DNA of 57,645 nucleotides from Amycolatopsis acididurans (lineage in GTDB: Bacteria; Actinomycetota; Actinomycetes; Mycobacteriales; Pseudonocardiaceae). Position 1 is the first letter of the stretch. Every line of letters begins with the position of its first letter. Position numbers and translations under genes: made by a program. This document shows positions 47,984 through 55,719 of the stretch, in pieces. The stretch covers positions 1-57,645 of the forward strand of contig NZ_JAAXLS010000043.1 of the NCBI RefSeq assembly GCF_012328925.1, read 5' to 3'. A model generated the notes under the pieces. The model had not been told where the DNA came from. It saw nothing but the letters and a program-made list of their open reading frames with translations, and did no database searches.

Positions 47984-48778
47984 TCACTTGCCCCGGAACT
48001 CGGGTTTGCGCTTGGCGACGAAGGCCTCCACCGCCTCGCGGTGATCGGCGGTCGCGCCGAGTGCGGCCTGCGCGGCTTCCTCGGCCGCCAGCGTGTCCTC
48101 CAGCGTCGCCCGCGCGCCGACGCCGAGCACCTCCTTGATCTTGGCGTAGGCGACGGTCGGGCCCGCCGCGAGTTTCGCCGCGATCGCGTGCGCGCGGACG
48201 GCCAGTTCGTCGTCCACCACGACCTCGCTGACCAGGCCGAGCCGCAGCGCCTCCTGCGCGTCGACGGTGCGGGCCAGCAGCATCAGCTCGGCCGCGCGCC
48301 CGTAGCCGACGAGCCGCTGCAGCGTCCACGCCGCGCCCGAGTCGGGGCCGAGGCCGACGTTGGCGAAGGCCATCAGGAAGTTCGACGACGCCGCGGCCAG
48401 CCGCAGATCGCACGCGTAGGCGAAGGCCGCGCCCGCACCGGCCGCGGGGCCGTTGACCGCCGCGACGACCGGCTTGGGCATGTCGACGATGGTGCGCACG
48501 ATCGGGTTGTAGTGCTCGGCGACGGTGCGCAGCGGCGCGGTGTCGCCCGCCTGCAGGAGCCCGACGTGCTCCTTGAGGTCCTGGCCCGCGCAGAACGCCT
48601 TCCCGGCACCGGTCAGCACGACGGCCCGCACGTCAGCGGTCTCCGCGGCATCGCGCAGCGCTGTGAGCAGGCGTTCCTTCAACTCGGTGGTGAGCGAGTT
48701 GTAGGCCTTCGGGCGGTTCATGGTCAGCGTCCGTACGCCGTCGGCGTCGGCGGTCAGCAGGACGTCCTCGGTGCTCAC
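47984..48778 (-). CDS. enoyl-CoA hydratase/isomerase family protein
   Basis: The 264-aa crotonase-fold protein hydrates enoyl-CoA or acts on related acyl-CoA thioesters. It has LTMNRPKAYNSLTTELKERL, the oxyanion region GAGKAFCAGQDLKEH, and KPVVAAVNGPAAGAGAAFAYACDLRLAAA (in parts), ending KRKPEFRGK. A Glu at the second classical catalytic position is not clearly placed (FANVGLGPDSGAAWTL has Asp), so an isomerase or PaaG-like role is possible. GTG 48778 has AGGAGGAG upstream. It stands alone between the convergent response regulator and the divergent DUF3117 gene. Confidence 0.88.
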   Translation of the reverse strand: MSTEDVLLTADADGVRTLTMNRPKAYNSLTTELKERLLTALRDAAETADVRAVVLTGAGKAFCAGQDLKEHVGLLQAGDTAPLRTVAEHYNPIVRTIVDMPKPVVAAVNGPAAGAGAAFAYACDLRLAAASSNFLMAFANVGLGPDSGAAWTLQRLVGYGRAAELMLLARTVDAQEALRLGLVSEVVVDDELAVRAHAIAAKLAAGPTVAYAKIKEVLGVGARATLEDTLAAEEAAQAALGATADHREAVEAFVAKRKPEFRGK

Positions 48779-48788
48779 TGGTCTCCTC

Positions 48789-48822
48789 CTGGTATATGGG
48801 TGGCTTGCGAGCCGCATACCAG
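48789..48822. promoter_or_regulatory. inverted repeat ahead of the enoyl-CoA hydratase gene
   Basis: CTGGTAT (48789-48795) and ATACCAG (48816-48822) form a perfect seven-base inverted repeat with GGCT/AGCC inside. In the leftward mRNA the hairpin would end at the start of the ribosome site. It may be an operator or a leader hairpin. The rest of the 175-base gap has no gene. Confidence 0.35.
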
Positions 48823-48953
48823 CACCTATGCAAACACGAAAAGATCGGTCCGCGTTCGCGTGCCCATGTTGATGAGGGAGAATGGCGCATGACACCCGGT
48901 TGGCTTGAGCAAGCGCGACCCGGGCGCGCCGGTTGATACGGAGGGAGCACGCT

Positions 48954-49121
48954 ATGGCGGCCATGAAGCCCCGGACCGGAGATGGTCCCCTCGAAGTGAC
49001 GAAGGAGGGGCGGGGCCTCGTGATGCGCGTTCCGCTCGAGGGTGGCGGGCGACTCGTCGTCGAGCTGTCGGCCGAGGAGGCCAAGGATCTGGGAGTCGCA
49101 TTGCAGGAGGCGACCAGCTGA
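48954..49121 (+). CDS. DUF3117 protein
   Basis: This 55-aa protein, MAAMKPRTGDGPLEVTKEGR followed by GLVMRVPLEGGGRLVVELSA, is a very highly conserved actinobacterial family (Rv1211 in M. tuberculosis, from memory). It is basic at the start and beta-rich; the function is unknown. ATG 48954 has a strong GGAGGGAG ribosome site. It lies divergent from the enoyl-CoA hydratase gene and 78 bases before the aminopeptidase gene. Its place after tag resembles the mycobacterial order, apart from the genes inserted between them. Confidence 0.92.
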   Translation: MAAMKPRTGDGPLEVTKEGRGLVMRVPLEGGGRLVVELSAEEAKDLGVALQEATS

Positions 49122-49199
49122 CGTTTTCCGTATGGCCTGTCCACATCGGCTGAGGACGCTCGGCCGATCCTTCGCCGTCCCCACTGGAGATGTTGCTCG

Positions 49200-50633
49200 A
49201 TGGCGCGGTTCCCTCTGCCGTCCTTGCCCAGCCGTTTGATCGATATCGAGGTCGCCGACACCGGCCGGCGCGGTGCGCCGACAGCGGTGCTGGTGAACTC
49301 CGACGGTGCCGAGGTGGGTGGGCTGCGCCATCCGGGCAAGACCGGTGAGGTCCGCGAGGTGTCCGACGGCGGGGTGCGCTGGCTGGTCGGCGTCGGCGCC
49401 GGAGCCGCGAAGGACTGGCGTGCCGCGGGCGCGGCGCTCGTGCGCGCGGTCGGCGCGGACGCGGACAAGCCCGTCAAGGCGGTCCAGGTCGAACTGGGGC
49501 CCGACGTGAACGGCGAACAGGTCGGCGAGCTGGCGATGGGCGCCTGGCTGGGCGGCTACCGGTACAAGGTCAGCGCGGAGGGCGAACGCGGTTCGCTGCG
49601 GACGTTGCGGCTGCTGACCCCGCACGAGCGCGCGGTACCCGCCTACGACGAGATGCTCCGCCGGGTGCGCGAGCTCGCCGAGGCCGCCACGCTGGCGCGC
49701 GATCTGGCCAACACGCCCTCGAACATCAAGAACCCGGAGTGGCTCGCCGACACCGCGCTGCGCGTCACCGAGGGCCTCGCCGGGGTGCGGGCCACGGCAT
49801 ACGACGAGAAGTGGCTCGCCGAACAGGGCTTCGGTGGGGTGCTCGCCGTGGGCGGTGGTTCGGCCAGCCCGCCGCGGCTGATCGAGCTGACCTACCGGCC
49901 ACGCGGGGCCACGAAACACCTGCTGCTGGTCGGCAAGGGCATCACGTTCGACACCGGCGGCCTGTCGATCAAGCCCGCCGCCGGAATGCACCTGATGCGC
50001 ACCGACATGGCAGGCGGTGGCGCGGTCATCGCGGCGCTGCGCGCGATCGCGGCGCTGCGGCTGGACGTGCGGGTCACCGCGCTCGTGCCGGCGGCGGAGA
50101 ACCACGTGTCGGGCAGCTCCTACCGGCCCGGTGACGTCGTGCGGCACTACGGCGGCATCACCACGGAGGTCGGCAACACCGACGCCGAGGGCCGCATGGT
50201 CCTGGCCGACGCGCTCGTCTACGGCATCCGGCGCTTCCGTCCCGACGCGGTCGTGGACGTGGCGACGCTGACCGGTGCGATGAAGGTCGCGCTCGGCACC
50301 CGCATCGGCGGCCTGTTCGCGAGCGAGGACGAGCTGGCCAAGCGCGTGCTGGCGGCGGGGGAGCGGGCAGGCGAGGCGTGGTGGCGGATGCCGCTGCTGG
50401 CGGAGCACGTCGAGGCGGTCCACGGTGAACTGGCCGACGTGCGGCAGGCCCCCGGTGGTCCCGGCGGCATCACGGCGGCGCTGTTCCTGCGCGAGTTCGT
50501 CGACGACGTGCCGTGGGCGCACATGGACATCGCCGGTCCGGCGCGGGCCGAATCGGCGTACGCGGACGTGGTGCCCGGTGCGACCGGGTTCGCGGCACGG
50601 ACGCTGGTGGAGCTGGCGGCGTCCTACGCCTGA
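49200..50633 (+). CDS. pepA: leucyl aminopeptidase (M17 family)
   Basis: PepA-type enzymes remove N-terminal residues from peptides with two metal ions, as hexamers in the cytosol. The 477-aa protein has a variable N-terminal domain and the M17 catalytic domain: LANTPSNIKNPEWLAD, LLVGKGITFDTGGLSIKP (metal-binding Lys and Asp), RTDMAGGGAV, VPAAENHVSG, the signature NTDAEGRMVLADAL and DVATLTGAMKVALG. Length is normal. ATG 49200 follows GGAGATGTTGCTCG, a modest ribosome site. Its end overlaps the convergent LysR gene by ten bases. Confidence 0.93.
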   Translation: MARFPLPSLPSRLIDIEVADTGRRGAPTAVLVNSDGAEVGGLRHPGKTGEVREVSDGGVRWLVGVGAGAAKDWRAAGAALVRAVGADADKPVKAVQVELGPDVNGEQVGELAMGAWLGGYRYKVSAEGERGSLRTLRLLTPHERAVPAYDEMLRRVRELAEAATLARDLANTPSNIKNPEWLADTALRVTEGLAGVRATAYDEKWLAEQGFGGVLAVGGGSASPPRLIELTYRPRGATKHLLLVGKGITFDTGGLSIKPAAGMHLMRTDMAGGGAVIAALRAIAALRLDVRVTALVPAAENHVSGSSYRPGDVVRHYGGITTEVGNTDAEGRMVLADALVYGIRRFRPDAVVDVATLTGAMKVALGTRIGGLFASEDELAKRVLAAGERAGEAWWRMPLLAEHVEAVHGELADVRQAPGGPGGITAALFLREFVDDVPWAHMDIAGPARAESAYADVVPGATGFAARTLVELAASYA

Positions 50634-51544
50634 GCCAGCACGTGGTCGCGGAAGGCGCGCACCGCGGGCGTGAACCGCTCCGCGGCGGGCCACACCAGCC
50701 CGATCGTCCGGGTCACCTTGGGCGACAACGGAATCTCCACCACGTTCGCGGGCCGCGACGGGCCGAACTTCGGTAGCAACGCCACCCCGAGCCCGGCGGC
50801 GACGAGCCCGCGCACGGTGTCCGACTCCTGCCCTTCGAACGCCACCCGCGGTTCGAAGTCCGCTTCGGCGCACAGGTCGTCGGTGATCTGCCGCATGCCG
50901 TAGCCGTGTTCGAGCATCACGAAGTCCTCGTCGGCCAGTTCGGTGAACCGGACGCGCCGCCGCTGTCCGAGCCGATGCCCTTCCGGGACGCACAGCAGCA
51001 GCTCCTCCGCGATCAGCGCCCGTCCGGACAGCTCGGGATGATCCGCGGGCATGGGCGCCACCAGCGCGAGATCGGCCGCGCCTTCGGCGAGCCGGTCCAC
51101 GACGTGCTGGCGCGAACCCTGCACCAGGGTGAACCGGACTCCCGGCTGCCGCGCCCGGAACTCGCGCACCAGCCGGGGCACCAACTGCCTGCCGAGCAGG
51201 TGCTGGAACCCGAGCACGACGTGCCCGCTGGCGGGTTCGATCTCCTCCCGTGCCTGCCGCGCGCCCGACTCGACGACCGCGAGCGCCCGGGCCGCGGATT
51301 CGGCGAGCATGGTGCCCGCCCTGGTCAGCCGGATTCCGCGGCCGGCGGGCATGGTCAGCGGCGCGCCCAACTGCTCGGCGAGCGCGGCCAGCCGGCGTGA
51401 GACCGTCGGTTGCGGCACACCCAGCGCCTGGGCCGCCCGGGTGATGTTGCCGGTTTCACGAAGTGTGGCCAGCAGGGCCAGATTCGGCGCCAGTTCGGTG
51501 GCGAGCCGCTGGTCGACGGCCTCCTCGCGCGATTCATCCACCAC
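50624..51544 (-). CDS. LysR-family regulator
   Basis: The 306-aa protein has the LysR winged helix near its N-terminus (LALLATLRETGNITRAAQAL, GVPQPTVSRRLAALAEQLGA) and an effector-binding domain beginning VLGFQHLLGRQLVPRLVREF. It is divergent from an MFS exporter gene with 63 bases between them; a direct repeat GTATT-N4-GTATT (51568-51581) lies in that gap. It most likely controls the transporter and itself in response to a small molecule. GTG 51544 and GTG 51541 are equally possible starts. Confidence 0.92.
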   Translation of the reverse strand: MVDESREEAVDQRLATELAPNLALLATLRETGNITRAAQALGVPQPTVSRRLAALAEQLGAPLTMPAGRGIRLTRAGTMLAESAARALAVVESGARQAREEIEPASGHVVLGFQHLLGRQLVPRLVREFRARQPGVRFTLVQGSRQHVVDRLAEGAADLALVAPMPADHPELSGRALIAEELLLCVPEGHRLGQRRRVRFTELADEDFVMLEHGYGMRQITDDLCAEADFEPRVAFEGQESDTVRGLVAAGLGVALLPKFGPSRPANVVEIPLSPKVTRTIGLVWPAAERFTPAVRAFRDHVLAQA

Positions 51545-51567
51545 GGTATGAATGCTCCCATATGGCT

Positions 51568-51581
51568 GTATTAGACGTATT
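51568..51581. promoter_or_regulatory. direct repeat in the LysR-MFS gap
   Basis: GTATT occurs at 51568-51572 and 51577-51581, four bases apart, in an AT-rich segment between the divergent LysR and MFS genes. It could be part of the LysR binding region or of a promoter. Support is position only. Confidence 0.25.
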
Positions 51582-51607
51582 GGTTAGCTCGGCTTAGCGT
51601 CGATGTC

Positions 51608-52813
51608 GTGACCGCTGACCTGCTAGTTCCCGTCCGAACCGACACCAGGCGCGTCAAGGTCGCCGTCGCCGCCGCCGGAATTTCCTCGTTCGCGTTGCTC
51701 TACGCGCCGCAACCCGTCCTGCCGCAGCTCGCGGCCCAGTACCACCTCGATCCCGGCGGTGCGTCGCTCGCGGTCAGCGTCGCGACGGGAGCGCTCGCGA
51801 TCGCGGTGCTGCCGATCGCGGCGTTGTCGGAGATCGTCGGGCGGCGGCCGGTCATCATGACCTCGGTGATCGCGAGCGCGGCGCTCGGATTGCTGCTTCC
51901 CGTCGCACCCACCTACTCGGTACTGCTGGTGCTGCGCGCGCTGCAGGGCATCGCGATCGCGGGCTTCCCCGGCGTCGCGGCCGCCTACCTGGTGGAACAG
52001 CTCGGCAAGACGGGCGTGGCCGCCGCGGTCGGCGCGATGATCGCGGGCAACTCGGTCGGCGGGATGCTGGGCAGGCTCTCCGCGGGCTTCAGCGCCGACG
52101 CGCTCGGCTATCACGGGGCGCTCACCGTCGTCGCCGTCGTGGGCCTGATCTTCTCGATGATCACCGTCTTCGCCCTGCCTCCGGCGCCGCCCCGCGAGCC
52201 CGCGCGGAACCCGCTGAAGAAGGCGCTCACGGGGGTGGGCTCGGCGCTCGCCAAACCGGTGCTGCTGGCGCAGTACGCGGTCGCCCTGCTCGCGATGGGC
52301 GCGTTCGTGGCGATGTACAACGCGGCCGGATTCCGGCTGACCGGTCACCCGCTCGACCTCTCGCCCGCGATCGCCTCGCTGGTCTTCCTCTCCTACGCGA
52401 TGGGCTCGGTCTCCTCGGCGACCGTGGGCAGGCTCGTCGGCCGGTTCGGGCGGCTTCGCGCGGCGGTCGGCGCCCTGCTGGTCACGGCGATCGGCGTGCT
52501 GCTGACGCTGCCGGACTCGCTGCCCGTGGTGATCGTGGGCTTCCTCGTGCTGACGGGCGGTTTCTTCGCGGCGCACGCGGTCGCCAACGGCTGGACCGCC
52601 GCCGAGGCACCCGCCGACGCACGCGGCCAGGCCTCCGGCACCTACACGCTGACCTACTACCTCGGCAGCAGCATCGGCGGCACCGCGGGCAGCGTGATCT
52701 ACGCGCACGCGGGCTGGAGCTGGCTCTCCGCCGCGACCGTGGCGTGGCTGGTGCTCGCGATGGCCGTGGTCAGCGTGGTCGCCCGGCCGAGGCGAGCGGC
52801 GGCAGCGCGATGA
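51608..52813 (+). CDS. MFS transporter (YnfM-like exporter)
   Basis: The 401-aa protein has twelve predicted membrane helices and MFS signatures: RRVKVAVAAAGISSFALLYA-like entry, the loop EIVGRRPVIMTSV between helices 2 and 3, GFPGVAAAYLVEQ and a repeat in the second half, RLVGRFGRLRAAVG. It resembles the YnfM/arabinose-efflux group that exports drugs or metabolites by proton antiport. GTG 51608 gives the visible N-terminus; no ribosome site is obvious. It is divergent from the LysR gene that probably regulates it, and its last 44 bases overlap the convergent AraC gene. Confidence 0.92.
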   Translation: MTADLLVPVRTDTRRVKVAVAAAGISSFALLYAPQPVLPQLAAQYHLDPGGASLAVSVATGALAIAVLPIAALSEIVGRRPVIMTSVIASAALGLLLPVAPTYSVLLVLRALQGIAIAGFPGVAAAYLVEQLGKTGVAAAVGAMIAGNSVGGMLGRLSAGFSADALGYHGALTVVAVVGLIFSMITVFALPPAPPREPARNPLKKALTGVGSALAKPVLLAQYAVALLAMGAFVAMYNAAGFRLTGHPLDLSPAIASLVFLSYAMGSVSSATVGRLVGRFGRLRAAVGALLVTAIGVLLTLPDSLPVVIVGFLVLTGGFFAAHAVANGWTAAEAPADARGQASGTYTLTYYLGSSIGGTAGSVIYAHAGWSWLSAATVAWLVLAMAVVSVVARPRRAAAAR

Positions 52814-53534
52814 GCACGGGCGCGGACCAGTCCGGTGCGATGTCCAGCTCCACGTCCCGGTGGTGCAGGGGGCTGCCGGGACTCACCCGGACCGGTTCGC
52901 GCGCCGCGCCCGCGACGCTGCGGGCGGGCAGCAGCTGCGCCTCGGTTCCGTCACGGGCGGGCAGTGCCGTCGCCAGCACCCAGTAGGCGCCCGGCGGCAC
53001 GTCGGTGAGCAGGTAGTCGCCGCTCTCGCCGAGCAGCGAACCGCTCACCGGGTAGCCGCGGGCGCTGCGGCGTGGGAACAGCCCGACGTAGATCGCGGCG
53101 GCCTCGCCGAGCAACGCCAGCGCGGCCGGGCTCAACCGCACCGACCCGGTCACCATGCCGCCGCCACGCGCCCGGCCCGGCACGATGACCGGTCGCGGCG
53201 GGAAGTCCGCCAGCACGTCCGGCAGCCGCCGGAACTCCACCGGACTGCGGCCGACGGCGGCGGTGAACCGGGCGGTGAACGTGCCGATCGAGGTGAACCC
53301 GACGGCGTCGCACACGTCGATGACCCGCTCGTCGGTGGTCAGCAGCAGGCGTTTGGCGAGCTGGAACCGGTGCGCGCCCAGGAACTGCCCCGGCGGCTGG
53401 CCGAGCTGGCGTTCGAAGGAGCGTGCCAGGTGGTAGGGGCTGTAACCGACGTGGTCCGCGACATCGCGCAGCGTGATCCGTTCGCCGCAGCGGCGGGCCA
53501 GGAACCGGGCGGCTTCGACGACGGCTTCGCGCAT
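52770..53534 (-). CDS. AraC-family regulator with N-terminal DNA-binding domain
   Basis: The 254-aa protein has the AraC double helix-turn-helix at its N-terminus (ITLRDVADHVGYSPYHLARS, FERQLGQPPGQFLGAHRFQL, VGFTSIGTFTARFTAAVGRS, PVEFR) and a C-terminal domain of about 140 residues that looks beta-rich (DYLLTDVPPGAYWVLATALP). The reversed domain order resembles SoxS/Rob-type proteins with an appended sensor. ATG 53534 opens the conserved part. Its 3' end overlaps the MFS gene. Target genes are unknown; it precedes no gene on its own strand except the overlapping convergent one. Confidence 0.88.
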   Translation of the reverse strand: MREAVVEAARFLARRCGERITLRDVADHVGYSPYHLARSFERQLGQPPGQFLGAHRFQLAKRLLLTTDERVIDVCDAVGFTSIGTFTARFTAAVGRSPVEFRRLPDVLADFPPRPVIVPGRARGGGMVTGSVRLSPAALALLGEAAAIYVGLFPRRSARGYPVSGSLLGESGDYLLTDVPPGAYWVLATALPARDGTEAQLLPARSVAGAAREPVRVSPGSPLHHRDVELDIAPDWSAPVLIALPPLASAGRPR

Positions 53535-53543
53535 GGCACCTCG

Positions 53544-54170
53544 CTACGAGCGAACGGCGGCGACCAGCAGTCCGTGCCCCACGGGCAGTACCGAGGGAAC
53601 GAGGCGCTCGTCCTCCCGCACCGCGCGAGCCAGCTCACGCGCGGCGAGCGCACCCGGATCGCGCCGGGTGGCCTCGGAGCGCGGTGCCAGCACGCCGTGG
53701 AAGGCGATCACGCCACCCGGCCGCAGCAGGTCGACACCAAGGGAATGGTAGCCCGGGTACTCGACGAGAGCGGCGTCCACGAACACCAGGTCGTAGCCGC
53801 CGGTCGTCAGCCGGGGCAGCACGTCCAGCGCGCGGCCCATGATCAACCGGGTGCGGCCCTGCGGGTAGCCGGCCTCGAGGAACGTCTTGCGGGCGGTGCG
53901 GTGGTACTCGGGCTCGATGTCGATGGAGGTCAGCACGCCGTCGGCGGCCATTCCGCGCAACAGGTACAGACCGCTGACCCCGGTGCCGGTGCCGATCTCG
54001 ACGACCGCACGCGCGCACAGGCTGGTGGCCAGGAAACACAACGCGGACCCGGCAGAGGGGGCGAGCGCGGCACAGCCCAGCTCGCCGGCGCGGCCGCGGG
54101 CGGCAAGCAGCGTGTCGTCGTCCGGCAGGTAGCCGTCCAGGTGGCCGCCGACGTAGGTCTCCGAGGTCAC
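53544..54170 (-). CDS. O-methyltransferase (sigE-adjacent type)
   Basis: The 208-aa SAM-dependent methyltransferase belongs to the caffeoyl-CoA/catechol O-methyltransferase group: AVVEIGTGTGVSGLYLLRGM (motif I), LTSIDIEPEYHRTARKTFLE, MGRALDVLPRL, DLVFVDAALVEYPGY and LLRPGGVIAFHGVL. The same gene lies divergent from sigE in mycobacteria (Rv1220c, from memory). GTG 54170 is chosen because TAATCT (54178-54183) lies seven bases upstream, which indicates leaderless expression; GTG 54221 would lie upstream of that promoter. The substrate is unknown. Confidence 0.9.
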   Translation of the reverse strand: MTSETYVGGHLDGYLPDDDTLLAARGRAGELGCAALAPSAGSALCFLATSLCARAVVEIGTGTGVSGLYLLRGMAADGVLTSIDIEPEYHRTARKTFLEAGYPQGRTRLIMGRALDVLPRLTTGGYDLVFVDAALVEYPGYHSLGVDLLRPGGVIAFHGVLAPRSEATRRDPGALAARELARAVREDERLVPSVLPVGHGLLVAAVRS

Positions 54171-54292
54171 GCCGGAGAGATTACTGCTGGTCGTCGCCAA
54201 AGCGGCGCAAGACGTGCACACTTCTCTCAGGTGGTTCTCAGTGCGATCTCACTACACACATAAGGAGAGCGGCGAAGCTACGTCTTGAGGAT

Positions 54293-54319
54293 GGGAACAC
54301 AGCGTGGATCAACCACGTT
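54293..54319 (+). promoter_or_regulatory. ECF-type promoter of sigE
   Basis: GGGAAC (54293-54298) and CGTT (54316-54319) are separated by 17 bases, the layout recognised by SigE/SigH/SigR-type ECF sigma factors. A start about eight bases later would give a short leader containing TAGGGAGACC, the sigE ribosome site. CGTGG and CCACG (54303-54307, 54313-54317) form a small dyad in the spacer. Autoregulation by SigE, or activation by a SigH/SigR-like factor, is inferred. Confidence 0.65.
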
Positions 54320-54346
54320 GGACCAAGCAGTAGGGAGACCAGCCTG

Positions 54347-54964
54347 ATGGAGGTGCCTTCCCAGCCGATGCAGAAGAGCCCGATGAAGGAGCAGGCCGAG
54401 GGTCGTCCGGTGACGGTCGACGACGCCGAATGGACGCCGCCGTCGTGGGACGAGGTCGTGCGGGAGCACGCCGACCGGGTCTACCGGCTGGCGTACCGGC
54501 TCACCGGTAACACGCACGACGCCGAGGACCTCACCCAGGAGACCTTCATCCGGGTGTTCCGTTCGCTGGCCTCGTACAAGCCAGGCACCTTCGAGGGCTG
54601 GCTGCACCGCATCACCACCAACCTGTTCCTGGACATGGCCCGCCGCCGTTCCCGCGTGCGGATGGAAGGCCTGCCGGAGGACACCGACCGCATCGTCGGC
54701 GACGACCCCAGCCCGGAGCAGGTGTACAGCGAGACGCACCTCGACCCGGACCTGCAGGACGCGCTCGACGAGCTGCCCCCGGAGTTCCGCGCGGCCGTCG
54801 TGCTGTGTGACGTCGAAGGCCTCTCCTACGAGGAAATCGGCGCCACGCTCGGGGTTAAGCTCGGAACCGTGCGCAGCCGGATCCACCGTGGCCGGCAGGC
54901 GCTGCGTGCGTCGCTCGAACGGCGGCGCGCGGTGAAACAGGAATCCGTGGAGGCTTCCGCATGA
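54347..54964 (+). CDS. sigE: ECF RNA polymerase sigma factor SigE
   Basis: SigE directs transcription of envelope-stress genes. The 205-aa protein has sigma region 2 (VYRLAYRLTGNTHDAEDLTQ, ETFIRVFRSL) and region 4 (LPPEFRAAVVLCDVEGLSYE, EIGATLGVKLGTVRSRIHRG), with an N-terminal extension of about 35 residues. ATG 54347 has TAGGGAG upstream; downstream ATGs at codons 8 and 13 are possible alternative starts. It is followed by rseA with a four-base overlap, then htrA and tatB, as in M. tuberculosis (Rv1221-Rv1224). An ECF-type promoter lies 28 bases before the start. Confidence 0.96.
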   Translation: MEVPSQPMQKSPMKEQAEGRPVTVDDAEWTPPSWDEVVREHADRVYRLAYRLTGNTHDAEDLTQETFIRVFRSLASYKPGTFEGWLHRITTNLFLDMARRRSRVRMEGLPEDTDRIVGDDPSPEQVYSETHLDPDLQDALDELPPEFRAAVVLCDVEGLSYEEIGATLGVKLGTVRSRIHRGRQALRASLERRRAVKQESVEASA

Positions 54965-55635
54965 CCGATCCGCGAGGCTGGGGTCCCTTCTCCGAATCGC
55001 ACCTCATGCCAGACGCAGTCGTCGCCTTCGTCGACGGCGAGCTGTCGCTGGGTGCGCGGGATCGGGCCGCTTCGCACATCGCCCGGTGCCCGAACTGCAC
55101 TGCCGAGGTCTCGGCCCAGCGTCAGGCCCGTGCGGCGGTCAAGCGTGCGAACGCGCCGAGCATGTCGGCCGGTTTCCTGGCGAGCCTGCGCGCGATCCCG
55201 CAGCACACCGATCTTCCCACCACGCCGGACAACCTCGCGGTGACCAGCGACGGTCAGCTCGTCGCCATCCAGCGGCCCGACCGGGTCGCCGGGCTTCGTG
55301 AGATGCCCACGTCGCTGGGCTCGTCCAGTCCGCTCGGTTCGAGCACCCCGCTGGGCAACGGGTCCGCGGTACTCAACTCGCACCGGTCCGTACGCCGCCG
55401 TGCCGCCCAGGGCGCCGGTGTGGTCGTCTCGGGCCTTGTGCTCAGCGCGCTCGCGATCGTCGCGACCTCCAGCGGAGGCGGCGGCACCGCGCAGGTCAAC
55501 CAGCAGCCGGGCGGGGGCACGCCTGGCGTGCTGCGCGCGCAGTTCGGCAGCCAGCAGCAGCCCGCGGCGCCGACCACGACCACCACCACGACCACCACCA
55601 CGACCTCACCCGCTGCCCCTGGCCGGAGCCGCTGA
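54961..55635 (+). CDS. rseA: membrane-anchored anti-sigma factor RseA
   Basis: RseA binds SigE and releases it under envelope stress. The 224-aa protein has the ZAS zinc motif HX3CX2C (H39, C43, C46 in HIARCPNC), a long cytoplasmic linker, and one membrane helix at about 150-168. The short outer part ends in a run of eleven threonines (about 203-213). ATG 54961 overlaps the sigE stop (ATGA). In mycobacteria RseA is cleared by phosphorylation and ClpC1P2; the linker is Ser-rich enough for that, but no specific site can be named. The membrane helix is a difference from the soluble mycobacterial protein as I recall it. Confidence 0.93.
   Translation: MTDPRGWGPFSESHLMPDAVVAFVDGELSLGARDRAASHIARCPNCTAEVSAQRQARAAVKRANAPSMSAGFLASLRAIPQHTDLPTTPDNLAVTSDGQLVAIQRPDRVAGLREMPTSLGSSSPLGSSTPLGNGSAVLNSHRSVRRRAAQGAGVVVSGLVLSALAIVATSSGGGGTAQVNQQPGGGTPGVLRAQFGSQQQPAAPTTTTTTTTTTTSPAAPGRSR
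55573..55605 (+). repeat. ACC/ACG codon repeat encoding a polythreonine tract in RseA
   Basis: Eleven consecutive threonine codons alternate ACC and ACG with an approximately 12-base period. Replication slippage could change the length in steps of whole codons. The tract lies in the extracytoplasmic tail of RseA and could be an O-mannosylation site. Confidence 0.7.
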
Positions 55636-55719
55636 CGTCGGCTTCACTGCCGGGACGGAACAATCGGTGGCGTATCGTCGCGCCGAGCGATCAGCACAGT
55701 CCGTCTACGCCGGGGGACC

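Noticed and set aside
55657..55679. GGAAC followed by CGTC upstream of htrA as a SigE promoter
   Set aside because: The spacing is only 14 bases and the -10 is imperfect, so it does not fit the ECF layout as the sigE promoter does.
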